The translations under genes and the position numbers were made by a program. Positions 47,160 to 55,773 of a stretch of 64,000 nucleotides of DNA are shown here, in pieces; the stretch's first letter is position 1; every line of letters begins with the position of its first letter. This DNA comes from Candidatus Mediterraneibacter avicola (lineage in GTDB: Bacteria; Bacillota; Clostridia; Lachnospirales; Lachnospiraceae). The notes below the pieces were generated by a model. The model did no database searches, was not told the origin of the DNA, and saw only the letters and a list, made by a program, of their open reading frames with translations. The DNA is taken from the NCBI GenBank assembly GCA_019115385.1, contig DXDR01000075.1:1-64000 (forward strand), given 5' to 3'.

Positions 47160-48278
47160 TCAGTCAAGGTAATCCCTCAGCTTCCTGCTTCTGCTGGGAT
47201 GGCGGAGCTTGCGCAGCGCTTTTGCCTCGATTTGACGGATACGTTCTCTGGTTACGTCAAACTCTCTTCCAACCTCTTCCAGCGTACGGGCGCGTCCGTC
47301 ATTCATGCCGAAACGCAGCCTGAGCACCTTCTGCTCCCTCTCTGTGAGTGTATCCAGCACCTCGTCCAGCTGTTCTTTCAGAAGAGTCTGCGCAGCCGCC
47401 TCTGCCGGCACCGGCACATTGTCATCCTGTATGAAATCACCCAGATGGCTGTCCTCCTCCTCACCGATCGGCGTCTCAAGTGAAACCGGCTCCTGGGAGA
47501 TCTTGAGGATCTCACGCACACGCTCCACGGGCATGTCCAGTTCCTTTGCGATCTCTTCCGGGAGAGGCTCCCTTCCCAGTTCCTGTAAAAGCTGTCTCGA
47601 AACCCGGATCAGTTTGTTGATCGTCTCTACCATGTGCACCGGGATGCGGATGGTTCTGGCCTGATCCGCGATCGCCCGGGTGATCGCCTGACGGATCCAC
47701 CATGTAGCATAGGTGCTGAATTTATATCCTTTATGATAATCAAACTTCTCCACAGCCTTGATCAGCCCCAGATTTCCCTCCTGTATCAGATCCAGGAACA
47801 GCATTCCACGGCCGACATATCGTTTTGCGATGCTGACGACCAGACGGAGATTTGCCTCTGCAAGTTCTTTTCTCGCATCCTCATCTCCCTCCTCCATCCG
47901 TTTTGCCAGCTCGATCTCGCGTTCCGCGCTCAGAAGGGGGACCTTTCCTATTTCCTTCAGATACATGCGAACCGGATCTTCTATGCTCACACCCTCAGGG
48001 ACAGACAGGTCGATGTTTTCCATATCAACCTCTTCTTCATCAGAAATGATATCGTCGATCTCCACGTCGATATCGTCTCCCTCATCCCCGCTGATGCGCA
48101 GAACATCTATATTATTCGCTTCCAGATAATCAAATACTTTCTCCATCTGATCTGTATTCAATTCCATATCCGAGAAGAAATCGTTGATTTCCTGAACATC
48201 CAGTATGCTCTTTTTCTTTTTTCCCAGCGCAACCAGTTCATTCATTCTTTCCAGAAACTTCTGTGTGTTTTCTTCCAT
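47160..48278 (-). CDS. rpoD: Primary sigma factor RpoD/SigA
   Basis: A 372-aa housekeeping sigma factor. An acidic region 1.1 (~1-95) is followed by region 1.2 ([20 protein letters not shown]), region 2 with [20 protein letters not shown] and the -10-binding [16 protein letters not shown], region 3, and region 4 with a [18 protein letters not shown] recognition helix near the end. The ATG at 48278 has GGAAGGA about six bases upstream; ten extra codons of open frame are not used. It follows dnaG as in other Firmicutes. Confidence 0.97.
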   Translation of the reverse strand: MEENTQKFLERMNELVALGKKKKSILDVQEINDFFSDMELNTDQMEKVFDYLEANNIDVLRISGDEGDDIDVEIDDIISDEEEVDMENIDLSVPEGVSIEDPVRMYLKEIGKVPLLSAEREIELAKRMEEGDEDARKELAEANLRLVVSIAKRYVGRGMLFLDLIQEGNLGLIKAVEKFDYHKGYKFSTYATWWIRQAITRAIADQARTIRIPVHMVETINKLIRVSRQLLQELGREPLPEEIAKELDMPVERVREILKISQEPVSLETPIGEEEDSHLGDFIQDDNVPVPAEAAAQTLLKEQLDEVLDTLTEREQKVLRLRFGMNDGRARTLEEVGREFDVTRERIRQIEAKALRKLRHPSRSRKLRDYLD

Positions 48279-48334
48279 GTGTCCATCCTTCCTTCGCCGC
48301 GCATACACGCAGGCTATCTTGTTTTATTTTATCC

Positions 48335-50110
48335 TTAATCAATAGAAATATGCAGTTGTCTGAGCTCTTCCAGCTTCCGCTTCTCTTCCATCAGATGCTG
48401 CAGTCCGGCCATATCTGAAGGCGCCAGATCCAATGTTTTCTGATCGATACTGTGCGCCTTTACTCTGAGGATCGTCTCTCTGAGCGCCTGTTCTCTCTCC
48501 TCCTTTGTTCTCAGTTCCCTGATCCGGGTGTGAAAGAGAGAAGCCGCTTCCCGATGATCGTTTTCCTCCGTAAAATAATCCAGGATCCGGGCCGGGTTCA
48601 GTTCCCCGGACTGACGCTGCCTGTACAAAAGCTCCGCCACTTTCCGGTATATCTCTCCTGTAAAATCGTCTGGGCTGATATAACCGCTGATACAGTCAAA
48701 CAGTTTTTCGCTTTCTATCATCCAGGTCAGAAGCGCCTTCTGCGAGGTGAGTATTCCGTCCTCTTTTTTCCGCTCGTTTCCTTCTGCCTTTTTCGGCCGC
48801 CGCACCGGCCTGGCCATTCCCGCGCCGACTGCTGTTTTGGTAACCAGCTTTGACAGACTGTCCCTGCCGATCTTATAAGCGGAGGCCACCGCCTCTATGT
48901 AGTTGTTCCGCTCCAGCTCATCCTCGAACTCGAGAAGCCGTCCTGCCGCCTCGCGGAAAAATGCCGTCTTGCCTTCCGGGGATGCCATGTCATAGTCCCT
49001 CTCCAGTATTTTCAGGCTGAACATAAAGCCGTTCCGGGCATTTTCAATCCGCTTTTCATACTCTTCTTTTCCAAGATTCTTAATAAATTCATCCGGGTCT
49101 TTGTACGGATCCATACGGATAACTTTTGCCGATATTCCTGCGTCCCTCAGTATGGGGATCGCTCTGAGCGCCGCTTTCGTTCCCGCCTCGTCGCTGTCAT
49201 ATGTAAGATATACCTCTTTCACATAGCGTTTGATCAGCGATGCATGTCCCGCGGTAAGGGCCGTTCCCAGAGAAGCCACTGCATTTGTAAATCCTGCCTG
49301 GTGCAGAGAAATTACATCCATATAACCCTCGCACAGCAGAAAAAAAGGCTTTTTTGAAGTTCTGGCTCTGTTGAGCCCGTACAGGTTCCGGCTTTTGTCA
49401 AACACCGGCGTTTCCGGCGAATTCAGATATTTGGGCTTGCCGTCGCCCATTACTCTCCCTCCGAAGCCGATCACTCTGCTGTTCGCATCCATAATGGGGA
49501 AAATAACCCGGTTCCAGAATTTGTCATAAACACCCTGTCTCTCATCCGTATTGACAAGGCCGGCCTGACGGATCAGTTCCTCGCTGTAGCCAAGTTTCCG
49601 GAGATATTTATACAGATCGTCCCTGTACTTGTTTGAGTAACCCAGCCCGAAAGCAGTAATCGTGCCGTCCGATAGTCCTCTATCTTTCAGATATGTATAG
49701 GCCTGTGTTCCCTTCTCCGACTTAAGCTGCACATAAAAATATTTTGCAGCCTGCTTGTTCACCTCAAGTATGGAAGTTTTTAAATCTGCCCTTTGTTTCG
49801 CCTCTTTCGAGTATTCTGCTTCGGGAAGGCTGATTCCCGCCCGTTCAGCAAGATATTTGACTGCCTCCACAAAAGAATAATTCTCATATTCCATAAGAAA
49901 CGTAAATACATTCCCTCCTGCGCCGCATCCGAAGCAGTAATACATCTGTTTCTGCCTGCTTACGGAAAAAGACGGAGACTTCTCATTGTGGAAGGGACAG
50001 AGCCCGAAATAGGAACTGCCCTTTTTCTGCAGCCGGACATAACCGGATATTACATCTACTATATCATTTCTTGTTCTTATCTCTTCAATCAGTTCATCTG
50101 AATAGTACAT
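48335..50110 (-). CDS. dnaG: DNA primase
   Basis: A 591-aa primase. It has an N-terminal CHC2 zinc finger (CPFHNEKSPSFSV, then YYCFGCGAGGN), a Toprim catalytic core with LLCEGYMDVISLHQAGF and the DSDEAGTKAAL acidic motif, and a C-terminal helicase-binding helical part (~450-590). It makes RNA primers for replication. The ATG at 50110 has GGAGG five bases upstream; an alternative ATG four codons earlier has AGGGAA. It is part of dgt-dnaG-rpoD. Confidence 0.96.
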   Translation of the reverse strand: MYYSDELIEEIRTRNDIVDVISGYVRLQKKGSSYFGLCPFHNEKSPSFSVSRQKQMYYCFGCGAGGNVFTFLMEYENYSFVEAVKYLAERAGISLPEAEYSKEAKQRADLKTSILEVNKQAAKYFYVQLKSEKGTQAYTYLKDRGLSDGTITAFGLGYSNKYRDDLYKYLRKLGYSEELIRQAGLVNTDERQGVYDKFWNRVIFPIMDANSRVIGFGGRVMGDGKPKYLNSPETPVFDKSRNLYGLNRARTSKKPFFLLCEGYMDVISLHQAGFTNAVASLGTALTAGHASLIKRYVKEVYLTYDSDEAGTKAALRAIPILRDAGISAKVIRMDPYKDPDEFIKNLGKEEYEKRIENARNGFMFSLKILERDYDMASPEGKTAFFREAAGRLLEFEDELERNNYIEAVASAYKIGRDSLSKLVTKTAVGAGMARPVRRPKKAEGNERKKEDGILTSQKALLTWMIESEKLFDCISGYISPDDFTGEIYRKVAELLYRQRQSGELNPARILDYFTEENDHREAASLFHTRIRELRTKEEREQALRETILRVKAHSIDQKTLDLAPSDMAGLQHLMEEKRKLEELRQLHISID

Positions 50111-50190
50111 GCCTTCCTCCATGTTTGTTCCCTGTATACTTTCAAAGAATACCCTATATTATATATTCGACAAAACCTTTTTCTTTCCTT

Positions 50191-51198
50191 TTATTTTTTC
50201 CACGATTCCGGAATAAAATAATCCTGGAATTTTTTTACGGCATAAGAATCTGTCATGCCGGCTATGTGATCGCACACGATCTGCTCCCTGCTGCTCTCAG
50301 AACGCAAAAGCGCCTCCTGAAATTGCTGAGGAAGAGCTTTCGGGTGTCTCATATAATAATCAAAAAGCTGTTCGATCATATGTATGGCCTTCTCTTCTTC
50401 CCCTTTTGCTTTTGGATTAAGATATACGTTCTCAAACATAAATTTCCGGAGATCTGCCACAGCCTTTCCCACCTGCGGAGACATTCTTATCTCCGGCTGA
50501 TCCATACTGTTTGTAATTACATCGTGTACCATTTTGTTGAGGCGTGCCTTACAGGAGCCGCCCAGTATTTCTCTGATCCCGGAGGGAATGTCATCCTCCG
50601 TCAGTATGCCGCCCCGTATGGCGTCGTCCATGTCGTGATTGATATAGGCAATTTTGTCCGAAAGGCGGAGCACCTGCCCTTCCAGCGTATGGGGAGTGCC
50701 GGAAGTCTGATGATTCAGAATCCCGTCCCGCACTTCCCATGTAAGGTTCAGGCCGCGCCCTTCCTTTTCAATACAGTCCACCACCCGCAGGCTCTGCTTC
50801 TGGTGCTGAAAATGGTAGACCCGATTCAGCGCTTTTTCTCCCGCATGACCAAAAGGAGTATGTCCCAGATCGTGTCCCAGGGCGATAGCCTCCACAAGAT
50901 CTTCATTGAGGCGCAGCGCTTTTGCTATAGTCCGGGCATTCTGGGAGACTTCCAGAGTATGCGTCATCCTGGTTCTGTAGTGATCTCCTTTTGGCAGAAG
51001 AAACACCTGTGTCTTCTGTTTCAGTCTTCGAAATGCCTTGCAGTGCAGAATCCGGTCTCTGTCCCTCTGAAATACAGGCCGGATATCGCACTGAGGCTCC
51101 TCTCTCTGTCTGCCTCTTGAATTTTTGCTCAGCGTGGCGTAGGGGCTCAAATATTCAATTTCACGTTCTTCCAGCTGTTCCCTGATTGTCCCTGTCAT
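50191..51198 (-). CDS. dgt: dGTPase-like HD phosphohydrolase
   Basis: A 335-aa HD-domain enzyme of the deoxyguanosinetriphosphate triphosphohydrolase-like group. The metal residues lie in RMTHTLEVSQNARTIA and ALGHDLGHTPFGHAGE, and a further Asp in AYINHDMDDAI. It would cleave dNTPs to the nucleoside and triphosphate; substrate range is unknown. It sits directly before dnaG, the common order in clostridia, and begins two bases after the PPK2 gene stop. Confidence 0.93.
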   Translation of the reverse strand: MTGTIREQLEEREIEYLSPYATLSKNSRGRQREEPQCDIRPVFQRDRDRILHCKAFRRLKQKTQVFLLPKGDHYRTRMTHTLEVSQNARTIAKALRLNEDLVEAIALGHDLGHTPFGHAGEKALNRVYHFQHQKQSLRVVDCIEKEGRGLNLTWEVRDGILNHQTSGTPHTLEGQVLRLSDKIAYINHDMDDAIRGGILTEDDIPSGIREILGGSCKARLNKMVHDVITNSMDQPEIRMSPQVGKAVADLRKFMFENVYLNPKAKGEEEKAIHMIEQLFDYYMRHPKALPQQFQEALLRSESSREQIVCDHIAGMTDSYAVKKFQDYFIPESWKK

Positions 51199-51200
51199 CT

Positions 51201-52733
51201 CTATTTCTCCTTCAGACGCTCCTCAATGGCGTCAACAACTGTTTTCAGTACTTTAACCCGCGCATAATATTTATCATTGCCTTCCACAACAACCCAGGGG
51301 GCGTAATCTGTCGATGTCCTCAGCAGCATTTCATTTACTGCATCCTCATACTGCTCCCATTTTTCTCTGTTTCTCCAGTCCTCATCCGTAATCTTCCACT
51401 GTTTTTCAGGATTCTGCTGCCGTTCCTTAAAACGCCGTTCCTGCTCGTCCTTGTCTATATGCATCCAGAATTTGATTACGATTGCCCCTGCGTCGTACAG
51501 GTCTTTCTCCATATCGTTGATTTCTTTATATGCTCTCTGCCATTCTTCTTTTGTGCAGAACCCCTCGATCCGTTCCACCATAACGCGCCCGTACCAGGTC
51601 CGGTCAAAAATGGCGACATGCCCGGCTTTTGGCATGGCGCGCCAGAAACGCCACAGGTAATGATGGGCTTTTTCTATATCATTGGGAGAAGCGGTTGGAT
51701 TTACCGTATATCCTCTGGCATCCATTTTTGCCGTCAGTCGTTTGATCGCGCCTCCCTTTCCTCCTGCGTCCCAACCTTCAAATCCAAGCACGACCGGGAT
51801 TCTCCTTCTATAGAGCTCCCCGTGCAGTTTCTCCATCTTCTTCTGGAGCTTTTCAAGCTTCCCGTCATACTCCTCTCTTGTATATTTAAGAGTCAGATCC
51901 GCCTTTGAGAGAATAGACACCTGAAGTTCCCGCAGTTCTCTGTCCGCTTCCTGCGCCACCTGAGAGACATTCCCGCAGCTCTGTCCAGCCTCAGTTCCCG
52001 CTTTCTTTTCCGCCTGTACAGACAGTTTTTCAATCTGATCAGCCATGGCTTTGATGACAGTAGTATAGATCTTCACCGTGGCGAACCTGCGGTCAGTGGC
52101 CTCAACGATCGTCCATGGCGCATAGTCCGTATCTGTTTTGAACAGCATATCTTCCATCATAGCCGCATATTCGTCGTATTTTGCATTCCGCTCCAGATCG
52201 CCCTGTGTTACGCGCCAGGCGGTTTCCTTATTCCTCTGGAGTTTCTCGAACCGTTTCTTCTGTTCTTTCTTACTGATATCCAGAAACAGTTTGATGATCA
52301 CAGTTCCGCCGTCCGTAAGCTGCTCCTCAAAGGAATTGATGGAGTGGAAAGCTTCCGGCAGTTCTTTCTCTTTTGTCCGCTTTTCAAAACGGTCGATCAG
52401 CACACGTCTGTACCAGCTCCCGTCATAAATGGCGATCCTGCCTTTTTCAGGCGTCTTTGTCCAGAACCTCCACATAAACGGATGCATCCGCTCTTCTTCT
52501 GTCTCGTTCTTTATCGGATATACCTGAAAACCTCTGGGATCCATGCTCTGGATCAGACGTCCGATCTGAAGCCCCTTCCCGGCGGCGCCAAATCCTTCAA
52601 AAACAATCATAACAGGAATTTTCAGTGCCTTGCACTCTCTTTGGAGAAATCCGATCCTTGTCTCAAGCTGGGACATTTTCTCTTTATACTCTTCTTTTGA
52701 CATCTTTTTTGACAGATCAACTTTTTCTAACAT
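51201..52733 (-). CDS. Tandem PPK2 protein (polyphosphate:AMP phosphotransferase-like)
   Basis: A 510-aa protein with two PPK2 domains. Domain 1 (~10-235) has a changed P-loop (FEGFGAAGKG) and YDGSWYRRV in place of the lid Arg. Domain 2 (~280-505) has the usual FEGWDAGGKGGAIKRL and FDRTWYGRV. This is the layout of class II PPK2 enzymes (PAP), which use polyphosphate to turn AMP into ADP; there, one domain is catalytic and the other structural. The second domain is the likely catalyst. It leads the dgt-dnaG-rpoD group. Confidence 0.9.
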   Translation of the reverse strand: MLEKVDLSKKMSKEEYKEKMSQLETRIGFLQRECKALKIPVMIVFEGFGAAGKGLQIGRLIQSMDPRGFQVYPIKNETEEERMHPFMWRFWTKTPEKGRIAIYDGSWYRRVLIDRFEKRTKEKELPEAFHSINSFEEQLTDGGTVIIKLFLDISKKEQKKRFEKLQRNKETAWRVTQGDLERNAKYDEYAAMMEDMLFKTDTDYAPWTIVEATDRRFATVKIYTTVIKAMADQIEKLSVQAEKKAGTEAGQSCGNVSQVAQEADRELRELQVSILSKADLTLKYTREEYDGKLEKLQKKMEKLHGELYRRRIPVVLGFEGWDAGGKGGAIKRLTAKMDARGYTVNPTASPNDIEKAHHYLWRFWRAMPKAGHVAIFDRTWYGRVMVERIEGFCTKEEWQRAYKEINDMEKDLYDAGAIVIKFWMHIDKDEQERRFKERQQNPEKQWKITDEDWRNREKWEQYEDAVNEMLLRTSTDYAPWVVVEGNDKYYARVKVLKTVVDAIEERLKEK

Positions 52734-52811
52734 ATTCCTTCCTCCACGTTCCTTATTCAGATAGTATTGACGTGTTTCTGTAAATTATTGTAATTATATC
52801 ATATAATAAAT

Positions 52812-52848
52812 AAAAAAAGGAAAATCCATCCAAGATTTTCCCTTTTTT
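52812..52848. terminator. Terminator after the minus-strand XRE gene
   Basis: AAAAAAGG-AAAATC pairs with GATTTTC-CCTTTTTT, with T runs on both strands. It follows the stop of the regulator at 52859. Confidence 0.75.
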
Positions 52849-52858
52849 CCAAACTTTA

Positions 52859-53215
52859 TTATTCTTTTTCATTTTTAACGTTCTGACTGTCATCCAGCTG
52901 TTCCATCAGCCGTATGACCAGTTCCTGGTTCGTCCTGCTCAAACGCTCAAATGCATTGCAGAAATTCATGTTTCGCTCCAGGCTGCGCTCAACATCAATA
53001 CGGTACTCCTGCGTCATCCTTACATCCGAAAGTTTCAGTATATAGTCTGCCGAAACATGAAAAAATTTTGACAGGTGGATCAAAAGGTCTGCCGGCAGAG
53101 AATTTTCTCCGTTCTCAATCCGGCTGACTGTCTGCTGCGAAACATTGATCTTTCCCGCAAGGTCTTCCTGTCTTAAGCCCTTTTCGTTCCGAAGTTCTTT
53201 CACACGGTTATCCAC
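52859..53215 (-). CDS. XRE-family transcriptional regulator
   Basis: A ~118-aa protein with an N-terminal Cro/CI helix-turn-helix (LRQEDLAGKINVSQQTVSRI, ~13-32) and a ~55-residue helical tail. The GTG at 53215 is chosen because AAAAGGG lies 9-10 bases upstream; a GTG three codons earlier is too close to it. It is divergent from a second XRE gene 148 bases away. Target genes are unknown; the arrangement suggests mutual control or a mobile-element remnant. Confidence 0.8.
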   Translation of the reverse strand: MDNRVKELRNEKGLRQEDLAGKINVSQQTVSRIENGENSLPADLLIHLSKFFHVSADYILKLSDVRMTQEYRIDVERSLERNMNFCNAFERLSRTNQELVIRLMEQLDDSQNVKNEKE

Positions 53216-53363
53216 TGTATACACACCCTTTTGTCATTTATACTCTATTCTATCGAATCCAGATTTCTATGCTATCCGAGTTTCAGGTTTAAGTGTACCC
53301 ATATACAAGGTGCATTATTACAGATGCCGTCAAGAATGATAAAATAGAACTGGTGATATAATG

Positions 53364-53597
53364 ATGTGCAATACGATCGGAAATAATATCAAGAAACTGC
53401 GCAGGCAGAAAAATGTCAAGCAGGATGTTCTGGCGACCAGTCTCCACCTGCGCCGCCAGACTGTGTCTTCATATGAGCGCGGTATTACGCTCCCCAACAT
53501 ATTTACATTGATTCGGATCGCGGATTACTTTGATGTGTCGCTGGATGAGCTCACCGGGAGAAAAGAATTGATAATCCATGAGAAAGACGGTTTTTGA
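53364..53597 (+). CDS. Small XRE-family regulator
   Basis: A 77-aa single-domain helix-turn-helix protein (KQDVLATSLHLRRQTVSSYE, ~18-37) ending in LDELTGRKE, a form common among phage and toxin-antitoxin-like regulators. The ATG at 53364 is favoured over the adjacent upstream ATG by a GGTGA site. It is divergent from the other XRE gene and ends just before tRNA-Leu. No partner gene is visible. Confidence 0.75.
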   Translation: MCNTIGNNIKKLRRQKNVKQDVLATSLHLRRQTVSSYERGITLPNIFTLIRIADYFDVSLDELTGRKELIIHEKDGF

Positions 53598-53603
53598 AGC
53601 AAC

Positions 53604-53632
53604 AAAAAAACCCTTAAAAATCAAGGGCTTTT
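53604..53632. terminator. Bidirectional terminator between XRE gene and tRNA-Leu
   Basis: CCCTT (53611-53615) and AAGGG (53623-53627) form a short stem with A7 on one side and CTTTTCT on the other. It ends both the tRNA transcript on the minus strand and the small XRE gene on the plus strand. Confidence 0.65.
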
Positions 53633-53638
53633 CTCTAA

Positions 53639-53722
53639 TGCGGAAGATGGGACTTGAACCCACACGACACGAATGTCACAAGATCCTTAGTCTTGCTCGT
53701 CTGCCAGTTCCGACACTTCCGC
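53639..53722 (-). tRNA. tRNA-Leu (anticodon AAG)
   Basis: The acceptor arms GCGGAAG and CTTCCGC pair, followed by the A discriminator. The anticodon stem CAAGA/TCTTG holds loop CTAAGGA, so the anticodon is AAG (reads CUU, probably CUC with inosine). A long variable arm is present and GGTTCAAGTCC is in the T arm. The gene is 84 bases with no encoded CCA. Confidence 0.93.
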
Positions 53723-53774
53723 ATCTCATATTTACTTGTGATCTCCTCCCTATCCGGTGACGACCACAAGTGAT

Positions 53775-53803
53775 ATATTACTATGCCGGACACAAAATGT
53801 CAA
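53775..53803 (-). promoter_or_regulatory. Promoter of tRNA-Leu
   Basis: -35 TTGACA (53803-53798), a 17-base spacer and -10 TAATAT (53780-53775) on the minus strand, about 50 bases before the tRNA. Confidence 0.7.
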
Positions 53804-53935
53804 CTGTTATTTTCAAAAATATGAAAGTCCGAAAATTGTTTTAATTTTCGGAAAATTATTGAATATTTAGATATTTCTGACATGCAGTTTACCCATGTTT
53901 CATTTCATCTCACCGGGGATTTGACCCTGTACAGA

Positions 53936-53980
53936 ACAGGCCGGCGCCATCCTCTGTACAGGATATTACCGGCCTGTTTT
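53936..53980. terminator. Hairpin downstream of trpB2
   Basis: AACAGGCCGG and CCGGCCTGTT form the outer stem, with an inner ATCCT/AGGAT arm. The T run (TTTT) is on the plus side; on the minus strand the U tract is poor. It may stabilise the trpB2 mRNA end. The rest of 53804-53935 is AT-rich with no gene seen. Confidence 0.45.
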
Positions 53981-53998
53981 CAGCTGACAGTACAACGC

Positions 53999-55384
53999 CT
54001 ACTGCATGTTTCCGGGAAATCTGGGAATCCCGTCAAAGCCTGCTTTCAGATCTTCATCTGTCGGAATATAGTCTGTCATCTCACCGTTATTATATTTTTC
54101 ATATGCCACCATGTCAAAATAACCGGTTCCTGTAAGACCGAACAGGATCGTCTTCTCCTCCCCGGTTTCTTTACACTTAAGCGCCTCATCAATAGCCACG
54201 CGGATTGCATGGCTGCTCTCAGGCGCCGGCAGTATTCCTTCGACCCTCGCGAACTGTTCTGCCGCCTCAAACACAGAAGTCTGCTCCACAGAACGGGCCT
54301 CCATATAACCGTCGTCATAAAGCTGGGACAGCACAGAACTCATCCCATGGTAACGGAGGCCGCCTGCATGGTTTGCGGAGGGTATAAATCCGCTGCCCAG
54401 CGTATACATCTTCGCCAGCGGGCATACCATTCCGGTATCGCAGAAATCATAAGCATAAACGCCTCTTGTCAGGCTCGGGCAGGACGCCGGTTCTACGGCA
54501 ATAAAGTGATAATCTGCTTCGCCTCTTAATTTTTCTCCCATGAACGGAGAGATCAGGCCGCCGAGATTGGAACCGCCGCCGGCACAGCCGATAATGATAT
54601 CCGGTTTAATGCCGTACTTATCCATGGCGGTCTTTGTCTCAACACCGATCACCGACTGATGGAGGAGCACCTGGTTAAGAACGCTTCCCAGCACATATCT
54701 GTAGCCCTCTGTATGCGTGGCTACTTCAACCGCCTCTGAGATCGCGCATCCCAGACTTCCTGTCGTTCCCGGATGCTCTGCCAGTATCTTTCTTCCCACC
54801 TCTGTCGTATCAGACGGAGACGGCGTCACGCTGGCGCCGTATGTCCGCATTACTTCACGGCGGAAAGGTTTCTGCTCATAGGAGCATTTTACCATGTACA
54901 CCTTGCAGTCCAGATCCAGGTATGCACAAGCCATGGAAAGGGCAGTTCCCCACTGTCCCGCTCCTGTTTCAGTGGTCACTCCCTTAAGCCCCTGCTCTTT
55001 CGCATAGTATGCCTGGGCAATGGCCGAATTCAGCTTATGGCTGCCTGATGTGTTGTTTCCTTCAAATTTATAATAAATCTTTGCCGGAGTCTGCAGCTTC
55101 TCTTCCAGGCAATATGCCCGTACAAGGGGCGAGGGGCGGTACATCTTGTAAAAGTCGCGGATTTTCTGCGGGATCTCGATATAACGGTTATCGTTGTCCA
55201 GTTCCTGTTTTACCAGTTCGTCACAGAAAACAGCTCCCAATTCCTCCGCTGTCATCGGTTTTAATGTTCCCGGATTGAGCAGCGGGGCCGGCTTATTCTT
55301 CATATCCGCCCGGACATTATACCACTCCTTTGGCATTTCACTCTCTTCCAGATAGATTTTGTAGGGGATTTTCTGTTCACTCAT
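53999..55384 (-). CDS. trpB: TrpB-like PLP enzyme (TrpB2 type tryptophan synthase beta)
   Basis: A 461-aa stand-alone TrpB2-type enzyme, longer than standard TrpB (~400). The PLP lysine lies in NNTSGSHKLNSAIAQAYYAK, the catalytic Glu region is ETGAGQWGTALSMA, and the phosphate loop is GCAGGGSNLGG. It condenses indole and serine to tryptophan; TrpB2 lacks the TrpA interface. The ATG at 55384 with GGAG upstream is the start; 16 open codons before it are ignored. It is controlled by a tryptophan-specific T-box, so a role in Trp supply is likely. Confidence 0.93.
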   Translation of the reverse strand: MSEQKIPYKIYLEESEMPKEWYNVRADMKNKPAPLLNPGTLKPMTAEELGAVFCDELVKQELDNDNRYIEIPQKIRDFYKMYRPSPLVRAYCLEEKLQTPAKIYYKFEGNNTSGSHKLNSAIAQAYYAKEQGLKGVTTETGAGQWGTALSMACAYLDLDCKVYMVKCSYEQKPFRREVMRTYGASVTPSPSDTTEVGRKILAEHPGTTGSLGCAISEAVEVATHTEGYRYVLGSVLNQVLLHQSVIGVETKTAMDKYGIKPDIIIGCAGGGSNLGGLISPFMGEKLRGEADYHFIAVEPASCPSLTRGVYAYDFCDTGMVCPLAKMYTLGSGFIPSANHAGGLRYHGMSSVLSQLYDDGYMEARSVEQTSVFEAAEQFARVEGILPAPESSHAIRVAIDEALKCKETGEEKTILFGLTGTGYFDMVAYEKYNNGEMTDYIPTDEDLKAGFDGIPRFPGNMQ

Positions 55385-55452
55385 TTTTTCTTCTCCTTTC
55401 CTTTTGCGAGAGAAGGCGTCCTTCCGGTGCACATCGGACTTAAAATATAAAA

Positions 55453-55740
55453 GGCTCCTGTCCCTTGCATTTTCTGCAGGGACAGGAGCTTATATTTCTC
55501 CTGCGGTGCCACCCGGCTTGATGTAATATACATCCTCTCACGCATACCAACATATGCTTTCTTTGTTAACGGAGTTCAATCTCCGGCTTTCCTACTTGGC
55601 TGCTCTGTTATTATCCAGCAGCCATTTTCAGTTCGCCCTCAGAAGCCCATTCACCCTATGTCCGACATACCGCAATCCCACCGCCTGCGGCTCTCTGTTA
55701 AGCATTCAGTAAGGTTACTTGCTCTTCCTCAACGGTTTAC
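55453..55740 (-). ncRNA. T-box riboswitch, tryptophan specifier (UGG)
   Basis: The T-box core GCCGGGTGGCACCGCAGG lies at ~55500-55518. Stem I carries GTGAA-TGG-GC, giving a UGG specifier at 55649-55647. The intrinsic terminator (GGCTCCTGTCCCT paired with its complement, 55453-55490) precedes trpB2. Uncharged tRNA-Trp would favour the antiterminator and allow transcription. Confidence 0.93.
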
Positions 55741-55744
55741 AGAA

Positions 55745-55773
55745 ACTTTATCACTCCTGAAAGAGAATGTCAA
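55745..55773 (-). promoter_or_regulatory. Promoter of the T-box / trpB2 transcript
   Basis: Consensus -35 TTGACA (55773-55768), a 17-base spacer and -10 TAAAGT (55750-55745). The -35 overlaps the stop codon of the DUF2804 gene. Confidence 0.75.
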
